A stretch of DNA of 64,000 nucleotides from Leptolyngbya sp. FACHB-8 (lineage in GTDB: Bacteria > Cyanobacteriota > Cyanobacteriia > Elainellales > Elainellaceae). The notes under the pieces are model-generated. The model searched no databases and was not told the origin of the DNA. It saw only the letters and a program-made list of their open reading frames with translations. The stretch is taken from NCBI RefSeq assembly GCF_014695575.1, contig NZ_JACJOO010000078.1, positions 1 through 64,000 on the forward strand, in the 5' to 3' direction. Shown here one piece after another: positions 1 through 7,700 of this stretch. Numbering within the stretch: the first letter of the stretch is position 1; every line of letters starts with the position of its first letter. Both the position numbers and the translations under genes were made by a program.

Positions 1-2
1 TG

Positions 3-98
3 GAGGGATTTGAAGTCTTGATTGCCCAGATGCAGCAGTTTTACTGTCCCATCGTGCATGACCTCTTGCTACGCCGTATCCTACTAAACTCTGCCTAG
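3..98 (+). CDS. 3' end of an unidentified protein (partial)
   Basis: An open frame runs in from the left edge and ends at a TAG at 96-98, giving about 31 C-terminal residues that end in RRILLNSA. The composition looks protein-like (EGFEVLIAQMQQ near the start), but too little is visible to name a family. Its last 15 bases overlap the 3' end of the convergent DUF4347 gene, a tight tail-to-tail arrangement. It could also be a chance open frame. Confidence 0.35.
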   Translation, partial: EGFEVLIAQMQQFYCPIVHDLLLRRILLNSA

Positions 99-1445
99 AG
101 TGATGAAAGAGGGATAAGAACCTCCACCAACATCTCCATTCACGGCCTGGAGGCTATTAGAGGCTGTTAACCCCGCAGCGAAAATCTGAGATTGTGTGGT
201 TGGCCATGTTGGAATTGGCCGTAATAAAGCACTGGCGTTGGCTGGATTTTGATTGTAGGCTGCAACTTGAGTGCGGAATGCGTCTAAAGCAGCCAAAGTA
301 AAGCTAAAGACGTAAGCGTTCTCACTCGTTAAATCTGCGTCCAGGTTCGATACGTTTGAAGTAACTTGAACAACGTTGAGGTTGTTCGAGAGCAAACTGT
401 AATAAGTATTGGTGTTTGCAGCGGGAATTTTGGTGGTACTGGGGCTAGTATTGGCTGTACTCGATGTCCCTTGAAGGATTGGGATCAGGTTGAAAGCCGC
501 AGCTTGACCCCCACTTTGCTGACCCGATGGGTTTTCAACGTTAATTTCAATAGTAAAGTCTGGTACTCCATCCTGGTTCACATCAATGAAGATACCCATA
601 AGGGCCTTATATGTGCCCGACTGTGGCTCTGCAATAACTTTAAAGGCAATATTTGTACCATCCGTCTGGATCGTGATGTAGGGATTGGCTGATGTCCCTA
701 CTAAATCAGATGCAGCGGCAGTCCAATTGGCATCCGTGTTGCCTTTATTTGTATCGCTGGTTTTACCCAAGGAGAGCCAGGCAGAACTACTCGGATCATA
801 GTTAATCACTAATATGCCTGCATAGCTTGCCATTACTTCTGAACTGAAGGCTAAGGCTACAGGGTAGGTGCCGCCTCGGGTTGTGAGTTGCCAGGATCCG
901 CCCTGGGCAGTGTTACCTACCAAACCACGAGATGCTGCAATACGGGCATGGGTGAGATTTTCTAGGCGGGTAATAAATTCTGCTCCAGCTTCCCCAGCAG
1001 CAACGTTACAGGCGTAGAGGAGGAGGGTAGGAGAATCAGGAGGGAGGGCCGCTTCCCTATCGTCTAAACCGGGGAGCCAAGACTCTAGTTCTGAAGCGTA
1101 GCGATCGCAAGTCTCAAGATTAAGCTCGGCATTGCCCAGATAAAGGGTACCAGGAGAACCGTGGGCGATGATGTGTAAAGCATAGGATGAATGCGATCGC
1201 ACCAACTCTGTAATTTGTTGAATGCCGTCGCGATCGCGATCTAGAATATGAACTTCATTAGGGAAATGAATATCTGCAGCAAGCTCGTCATAGTTTGCTA
1301 CGTTGCTATCGATGATGACAATGTTTTTCAGCCCTTGCATATCGGAAGGTGTTGCACCATTCCGAACTTGAGAATATGCAATTTCTTCCAATTGGCTAAT
1401 GCTCGAAATCATTGGTATCATAGTTTCCCTTTGTGTTTGCGACAT
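84..1445 (-). CDS. DUF4347 domain-containing protein
   Basis: A 453-residue protein starting at ATG 1445; an in-frame TTG just upstream is less likely. Residues ~40-195 match DUF4347: an IVIIDSNV start, a HIIAHGSPG segment, LLLYACNVAAGE and a GNTAQGG stretch. This domain usually forms the N-terminus of very large cyanobacterial surface or secreted proteins with cadherin, RTX or SwmB-like repeats. Here it is followed by only ~240 residues rich in Asn, Thr and Ser, with a DVNQDGVPDF Ca-binding-like stretch, and it lacks long repeats. There is no obvious signal peptide. The function of DUF4347 is unknown, though the His/Cys arrangement (IIAHGS, LLYACN) recalls caspase-like folds (inference). The domain call is firm; the role is not. 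Confidence 0.8.
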   Translation of the reverse strand: MSQTQRETMIPMISSISQLEEIAYSQVRNGATPSDMQGLKNIVIIDSNVANYDELAADIHFPNEVHILDRDRDGIQQITELVRSHSSYALHIIAHGSPGTLYLGNAELNLETCDRYASELESWLPGLDDREAALPPDSPTLLLYACNVAAGEAGAEFITRLENLTHARIAASRGLVGNTAQGGSWQLTTRGGTYPVALAFSSEVMASYAGILVINYDPSSSAWLSLGKTSDTNKGNTDANWTAAASDLVGTSANPYITIQTDGTNIAFKVIAEPQSGTYKALMGIFIDVNQDGVPDFTIEINVENPSGQQSGGQAAAFNLIPILQGTSSTANTSPSTTKIPAANTNTYYSLLSNNLNVVQVTSNVSNLDADLTSENAYVFSFTLAALDAFRTQVAAYNQNPANASALLRPIPTWPTTQSQIFAAGLTASNSLQAVNGDVGGGSYPSFITLGRV

Positions 1446-1448
1446 CAA

Positions 1449-2462
1449 CAGTCAGTTTTGTTAAGAGGAAAAAGGTATAGAAATCAAGCTTCTCCATCTC
1501 AAAAACACAACACAAGCTTGAAAGCCTTGCTGTTGGGAGAGATGCAGCTTTATTTTGAGGTGTTGAATCCTGCTTTGTTAGGTGTAGTGATTGAACGAAG
1601 TAAACCTTCAGGGGTAATGAGACTGGCTTAAATCTGCGTTCAAGTTTCTAGCAGTAGTGACTGAGTTTAGACAGCTTCTTTCAAATGATTGAAGCTAGCA
1701 TTGAGAAGCTTTTCTGTAACTATAAATAAATACTTCCCAAACGACAGTTTATTTAGAAAAATGTGTGCGTTATAAATGCCCTAAAATTAGCAATTTAACT
1801 TATATCCAAACACTGCTATGTACAATTACTGTATGGGGCGGACAGTGACGAAAATAAGAGCAGCGTTAGTATAGAGCATTTCTATACTTCACCAGGAAAT
1901 AGAAGTATTACCTAAAAAATCTGTAGGAAAATCTTCGGTTGATGTTAATGGATATAAGTTACGAATATTACGGTATTTTTTGCATATAGACTAGCTCTTA
2001 AGTTATGGTGAGATGCTATAGATATTCTTCCCATTCCTTCTAGAAATCTAACGATGCCTAGTTGAGAGTATTTGTCTTTAAACAAGCTTTAATAATCCAG
2101 CTAGGGAAATGAAAAGGAATAGGAAGTGAGCACGGATCAAAGGAGGGTGGGGGTTGAATAAGAACTACAGCAGAAGCAATAGATATTGGGAAATATCGGC
2201 ACTTGTTGAACTAAAAAATGTTTAATTTCTCACTGGCATTTTTTAAAATTCTTTATCAAAAAAACTGCGACATCAAACCTTATCAAATTTTGTCAACAAG
2301 GACTTATACTTATTCAACAAGTAGGGGGACTTACGGAGAAATAGGATTCCAGGCATTGCAAAGGATGAATGAAGTAGAAGATCTTCTGCGTGCTTCTGCT
2401 CAGAGCACTGGGAGAAGATGTTCAAGCTTGATGCTAAATCCTAAGTAGTCACAAACGAGACT
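1449..2462. other. AT-rich intergenic region with no recognisable gene
   Basis: About 1 kb upstream of the DUF4347 gene. It is AT-rich, and its short open frames lack a ribosome-binding site and any recognisable motif. It must hold the promoter of the leftward DUF4347 gene, but I could not pick out convincing -35/-10 boxes. It ends at palindromic element A1. Confidence 0.5.
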
Positions 2463-2465
2463 TTA

Positions 2466-2566
2466 GGAGATTTCTGGGAAACAATATCCCCATTATTTGG
2501 AAAAAAGGCGCGGCGAAGCCGCGCCTTTTTTCCAAATAATGGGGAAGTTCTTATCTGGAAATCTCC
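2466..2566. mobile_element. Palindromic MITE-like element, family A copy 1 (101 bp)
   Basis: The element begins GGAGATTTC and ends GAAATCTCC, and is flanked by the direct repeat TTA (2463-2465 and 2567-2569). The middle is a perfect hairpin (CCCCATTATTTGG plus six A, then GGCGCGGC, and the reverse). The two outer ends differ from each other beyond the first nine bases, so the element has an orientation. There is no open frame. Copies A2 and A3 lie at 36934 and 48466, and family B shares its ends. Confidence 0.85.
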
Positions 2567-2752
2567 TTATAACAAAAGTGACTGAGGAGTATTTTGAAGA
2601 CGCAGCTGGCAAATCAGAAATGGTTTCGTCATGTAGAGTGCCTATCCTTTTTCCGCTCGGTTCATCTCCTGTGGGACATACGAAGGGTCTAGTTCTGCCA
2701 GTTGCCACTGTATAAATTTATGGCGATCGCCATACCTGCGATCGCCTAAGCC

Positions 2753-3076
2753 TCACTCGCCTGTTTCGCTGAATACATCGGGGCCGTCTTCAACACTGTG
2801 CACAGTGCCAGAGGCATCCATTAGTTCTTTTGCCCTGGTTGGATCGTCGTAGCAGAGATCTAAGACCTCCCACTTCGTCATTCCCCACTTGTTGCCGTAG
2901 TACTCGGCCTGGGAAAGGATGCGATCGTGGCTCTGGCGAAGGTACATGGCCAGGGCTGCACTTGCCTGGGTAGATACCTTTCGACCTAAAAACGTTGCCA
3001 AAGCTGTCAAAAGCTTCATCTCGTACTCAGGGGGAGCGTTTAGGTGTATTCTCTTGCGTTCTGTTGGTCCGGGCAT
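2753..3076 (-). CDS. Small hypothetical protein, possible DNA-binding (107 aa)
   Basis: The start at 3076 is supported by a strong ribosome-binding site (AAGGAGGA) about ten bases upstream. The N-terminus (ERKRIHLNAPPEYEMKLL) has the short basic strand followed by a helix seen in ribbon-helix-helix-type regulators. A helical segment (ALAMYLRQSHDRILSQ) and an acidic tail follow. I do not recognise a named family. Such proteins are often plasmid- or transposon-associated, and the surrounding repeats and transposase debris fit an accessory region. The gene call is fairly secure; DNA binding is inference. Confidence 0.6.
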   Translation of the reverse strand: MPGPTERKRIHLNAPPEYEMKLLTALATFLGRKVSTQASAALAMYLRQSHDRILSQAEYYGNKWGMTKWEVLDLCYDDPTRAKELMDASGTVHSVEDGPDVFSETGE

Positions 3077-3709
3077 TGGTTACCGATCCTCCTTGGGATT
3101 AAGAGTAAAGCACTTTCTATTGTGCGCGCGATCTTGTTCTATTATCAGCTTAAAAAAGCTTTTGGCTACCAATCAAAGAAATAATAGAGCTATTGGTTGC
3201 CAAAACATTTGCTTGAGGTTATCATACTGGACATAGCAAATGGATTATTTTTTGAATGTAAACATGAATAGGGGCTGATCAAAGGGGGTAACCAAAGCAT
3301 TGTTGCCTGACACTGGCTTTAGTTCTGGATGCTTGTGGAATGGACATTTTGCCCACCCCACAAGCGTTGCAGACCACTCTTGCCAATAGCGAGGTTCATA
3401 CTACATAACCTCCTAGGAGGCTATTTCCATGCAGTGCAGCGAATGCAGATTAAGTCTGAGCAATTGATCAGCCCGTCAGTTCACTCGCAACGAGTGTCGT
3501 CCTGTGGTTACTGAAAATAGAGTTGGGGATTATGAACCTTGAAAGGATGCCGAAGTTGAAATCCCCCAAGTAAGCAACTCGTCTATTCAACCTGTTGTGA
3601 AATAAGAGAGAATAGTAGTATTTGGCAGGGATGGTAGTAGGAAGTCCTCAACGTTAGACTTGTTGTGAAATAGGGATGTCACATAGTTTGTGCCAAGGTG
3701 CAGGAAGCT
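3077..3709. other. Intergenic, no supported gene
   Basis: About 630 bases upstream of the small leftward gene. Several short open frames occur on both strands, but none has a convincing start site or a familiar sequence. The right-hand side grades into a transposase remnant. Confidence 0.4.
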
Positions 3710-3857
3710 AGATTGGCAAGCGCCCCTTTGTGGGTGTCTCGAGCAGCACACCAAACTCAATCGCAAAACAGTTGAGAGCTGGTTTCCAATTCTTGGCAAT
3801 GTTGCTAAGGGCCTGGTGGGTGGCTTTCATTACTGCCTCATCGTTTGGAAAAGCCTC
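3710..3857 (-). pseudogene. IS256 (mutator)-family transposase C-terminal remnant
   Basis: Read leftwards, this stretch encodes AFPNDEAVMKATHQAL, then NIAKNWKPALNCFAIEFG. This resembles the C-terminus of IS256-type transposases (FPNE..LL..ALxNIxKKWTxP..W..ALNQFAIxF). A short deletion seems to have removed the residues between the KNW and the ALN motifs. The frame ends at a stop near 3710, and the rest of the transposase is absent. The match is from memory of the family pattern, so confidence is moderate. Confidence 0.45.
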
Positions 3858-3986
3858 ACAAGATTCTCACAATTTCCTAGTTAAGTAGGAATCGTTCTAT
3901 CAGCAAATTACATGGGTGCATACAATTTCTGTACTCATCCTTTTGTAACTACTGTTAGACGTGTTTTGCTTTAATAAAAAACTATT

Positions 3987-4250
3987 ATGGGTGACATGTC
4001 ATTAACCGATCAAGAAGCTGCAATTCTTGTAGAAGCGTTAAGTGAGCTATCACGTGGCATCAAGGTTGGAGCAAACTTTACATACCAATACAATTGCATC
4101 GAAAGTTTATTGCAGCGAATTGAAGCAACAACCGGAAAAACGCGACAACAATTGGGGTGGTTAGGTTGGCGTACTCCACCTACGTTTAAGATGGTGAATG
4201 CTTTGGAGGCCATTGAAAGCGAATTAAATTCTGAGAAGACCGATAGTTAA
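3987..4250 (+). CDS. Small hypothetical protein (87 aa)
   Basis: An ATG at 3987 opens an 87-codon frame with a helical N-terminal half (SLTDQEAAILVEALSELSRG) and a basic middle (RIEATTGKTRQQLG). The charged C-terminus ends NSEKTDS. It has no membrane segment or signal peptide. I do not recognise the family. The shadow frame on the other strand is less protein-like. Palindromic elements start about 40 bases downstream, so it stands alone. Confidence 0.5.
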   Translation: MGDMSLTDQEAAILVEALSELSRGIKVGANFTYQYNCIESLLQRIEATTGKTRQQLGWLGWRTPPTFKMVNALEAIESELNSEKTDS

Positions 4251-4286
4251 GCCTGTCTAAATATTCTGGCTTTACTGTTCAGTCAG

Positions 4287-4472
4287 CAAGAACATTTCTG
4301 GCTCAGACCCTAAAGTAACCTCAGTTCGGGTTAAGGGCTTTTTCGAGTGCCGCGCGAAGCGCGGCACTCGAAAAAGCCCATTATTGCGTGCGCGTCGCGC
4401 ACGCAATAATGGGCGGTTCGGCTTATCCCGAACTGACGTTAAAGTATAGGGCTTGAACCAGAAATGTTCTTT
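4287..4472. repeat. Outer inverted repeat nesting element C1
   Basis: The arms AGAACATTTCTGG (about 4289-4301) and CCAGAAATGTTCT (about 4457-4469), with further pairing of the adjoining CCCTA/TAGGG, flank element C1 on both sides. C1 therefore sits inside an older imperfect palindrome. I see no clear target duplication for the outer repeat. Confidence 0.6.
4318..4439. mobile_element. Twin-hairpin MITE-like element, family C copy 1 (122 bp)
   Basis: The ends are ACCTCAGTTCGGG and CCCGAACTGACGT, flanked by TA on both sides (4316-4317 and 4440-4441). Inside are two adjacent perfect hairpins: one with arms GGGCTTTTTCGAGTGCCGCG, the other with arms CATTATTGCGTGCGCG. No coding sequence. TA duplication is the habit of IS630/Tc1-type transposases, and IS630 debris occurs elsewhere in the window. 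The second copy is at 62653. Confidence 0.85.
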
Positions 4473-4521
4473 GTCGCTTCAACAGGCTCGTTTTGTGAGC
4501 ACAGCATCCACTCTAAAACCA

Positions 4522-4580
4522 AACCTTGGAAGCCCTATTTTTCGTGCGCTTTGTAGACGAAAAATAGGGCTTCCAAGGTT
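4522..4580. repeat. Perfect hairpin, family F copy 1
   Basis: A 24-base arm beginning AACCTTGGAAGCCC (4522-4545) is exactly mirrored at 4557-4580 around an 11-base loop. A decayed relative with the same GGAAGCCCTATTTTTCG core lies near 23482. The hairpin lies 165 bases upstream of the large kinase gene, so it could act as a transcription barrier (inference). Confidence 0.75.
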
Positions 4581-4744
4581 CGATGCAAAATCTAAGGTAA
4601 CTGATATGAGATGGCTATATAGTCATTGAAGTACTGGCATAATGAGTCATGCCATAGCTTAGTTGCGGCGTTGCTCAGTGCGGGCTGCCTCTTCAATAGG
4701 CCAAGATTGGGAATAATTAGGGGGAGGTTTGTAAGGGTTCTCCG

Positions 4745-7700
4745 ATGGTTGAACTGGCTGGTTACCGCATCATCGAACAACTCCATACCGGCATAAAAAG
4801 CTTTGTTTATCGAGGCCAAAACCGGTTAGAACCGCAGGATGTTGTGATCAAAGTTTTGCGCAGCGAGTTTCCAAAACTTGCCGAACTGGTGCAATTTCGT
4901 AACCAGTTCACTATCACCCGTGTGCTGAATCTTCCCAACATTATTCAGTCCTACGCGCTCGTGCCATACCGCAACAGCTATGCCTTAATTATGGAAGACT
5001 TTGGGGGGATTTCCCTCAAGGTGTGGCTGGAACAGCAACGGGAGATGGGGCATCCGGTGATGATGATTGTCCCCTTCCTGGATATTGCTATACAACTGGC
5101 TGATGTTCTTCATGGCTTGTACCAGAAGCACGTCATTCATAAAGACATCAAGCCCAGCAACATTCTGATTAACCCCGAAACCCACCAAATCAAACTCACC
5201 GATTTCAGCATTGCATCACTTCTACCACGCGAAGCAAACACGATTCATACATTGGGAGTGCTGGAGGGAACCCTAACCCACGTTTCACCCGAGCAAACGG
5301 GGCGAATGAATCGGGGAATTGACTACCGCACCGATTACTACTCCTTAGGCATTACATTGTATGAGCTGTTGACGGGGCACTTGCCCTTCGAGGCTCAAAC
5401 CCCGATAGATATGGTGTATTGCCATATGGCTAGACAGCCACCGCCCATTCAGCACTGGAACCCCTCCGTCCCTGGGGTGGTATCAGAAATTGTGGACAAA
5501 TTAATGGCCAAAAATCCTGAAGACCGCTACCAGAGTGCGTTGGGATTGAAGCATGATTTGGAACGGTGCCGTACCCAGTTAGAGCAAACGGGAGCCATTG
5601 TTCCCTTTGCCCTGGGGCAACGCGACATTAGCGATCGCTTCCTCATCCCCGAAAAGCTATATGGGCGAGACAATGAGGTTGCTACACTGCTGTCCGCTTT
5701 CGAGCGCATTGTTCAACGTAGAGAAGCCGGTTATAGCGAGTTAATTTTGATAACAGGCTACTCTGGCATTGGCAAAACAGCGGTGATCAATGAAGTCCAA
5801 AAGCCGATTGTGCGGCAACAGGGGTACTTCATCAAAGGCAAATTTGATCAGCTGAATTGTAATATTCCATTCTCCGCCTTCCTGGCTGCCCTGCGCGATC
5901 TGATGGGCCAATTGCTGATTGAACCAGACCTACGATTGCAGCAGTGGCGCACGCGCATTCTGCAAGCTTTGGGTAATAGCGCACAGCTCATTATCGATGT
6001 GGTGCCTGAATTAGAGCAAATTATTGGACCACAATCGCCAGTAGTGGAGCTGGCAGGGGATACAGCTCAAAACCGATTCAACCTGTTATTTCAAAAATTT
6101 ATTCAGGTCTTTGCGACGGTTGAGCATCCCCTGGTGATGTTTCTGGACGACCTGCAATGGGCAGATCTAGCCTCTCTAGAGTTGTTGGGGTGGCTGATGA
6201 AAGAGACGGCATGCCGTCATTTATTGGTCATTGGAGCCTACCGCGATAACGAGGTTAGCCCGGCCCATCCGCTGCTCCTAACACTGGAAAGCATTCGCAA
6301 GAATGAAGGGATTGTCCACACCCTATCATTACCGCTACTTTCGACAGCGAGTTTGAACCAGCTGGTGGCTGACACCCTCACCTGTAACCTATCCCTGGCG
6401 CAGCCACTCGGCACCCTCATTCACCAGAAAACCCAGGGCAACCCCTTTTTTGCAACCCAGTTTTTGCAGGCTCTGTATCAGGATGGCATTATTACCTTTG
6501 ATGTCATCCAGGGTTGTTGGCAATGCGATATTGTGCGTGTACGAGAGGCGGCGCTGACCGAAGATGTGGTGGCGTTTATGGCGCAGCAGATCCAAAAGTT
6601 GCCCAGCCAAACTCAAAACATATTGAAACTAGCAAGTTGCATTGGCAACCAGTTTGACCTAACGACTCTGGCGATCGTGTCGCAGCAACCCGATGCGGAT
6701 GTGGCACAAGCCCTCTGGAGTGCGTTGGAAATGGGGTTAGTGCTGCCACAAAACGAGGTCTACAAATTTTTCCTGGAACTGGAAGTGGAGCTCGAAAGCC
6801 CGTTTTCTCAGCTAGCGGCCCCCGATCTCACCTACCAATTTTTGCATGACCGCATTCAGCAAGCGGCTTACTCCCTCATCCCGCAGCAACAGAAGCAGGA
6901 AACGCACCTCACCATAGGTCGGCTGCTGCTGCACAACAGTTCACCTTCCCAACGGGAGAAGTATCTGTTTGCTATTGTGAACCACTTAAACCGGGGGCAA
7001 GTCCTCCTGCAAATGCCGGCTGAACGAGAAGAACTGGCTCAGCTTAATTTGCAAGCAGGTCGCAAAGCCCAAGCTGCTACTGCCTATCGGGCAGCGGCAG
7101 ACTACCTGCATCAGGGGATCCAGCTATTGCCAGCTAATGCCTGGGAACAGCAGTATGACCTTACGTTGGCTCTGCATCAAGACATAACTGAAGCGACCTA
7201 TCTTTGCACCGATTTTGAGCAGATGGAGCAATGGGCAGCAGTGGTCATTCACCAAGCTCGCTCGCTGCTTGATACGGTACCCATCTACGAAGCCCGATTG
7301 CTGGCCGGGCGGGCGCAGGGCAATTATTTGGGAGCTGTGCGCACTGGACTAGAAATGTTGCATACGCTCGGGGTTGACTTTCCGGAACAGCCTACAGCTA
7401 ACGAAGTGCAGCAAACCTTGACCGACACCTACCAATTGTGGTGCGATCGCCCTCCCCTAACCTTGCTCACTCTCCCCTTGATGGAGGATCCGCAACATCT
7501 GGCAGCTATGCAAATCATGACCAAGCTGACTGCCCCAACTTACCGAGCACTACCCACCCTGATGCCGTTACTGATGGCTAAACAGGTAGAATTTTCTATT
7601 CGCTTTGGCAATAGCCCCATCTCCATCTTTTCCTACGCAGGGTATGGCATGGCACTGTGCAGCATGGGCAATATTGATGCTGGCTACAGTTTTGGACAGT

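Noticed and set aside
2218-2448. A 76-codon + frame after the AT-rich gap
   Set aside because: Biased low-complexity N-terminus, no ribosome-binding site and no recognisable motif.
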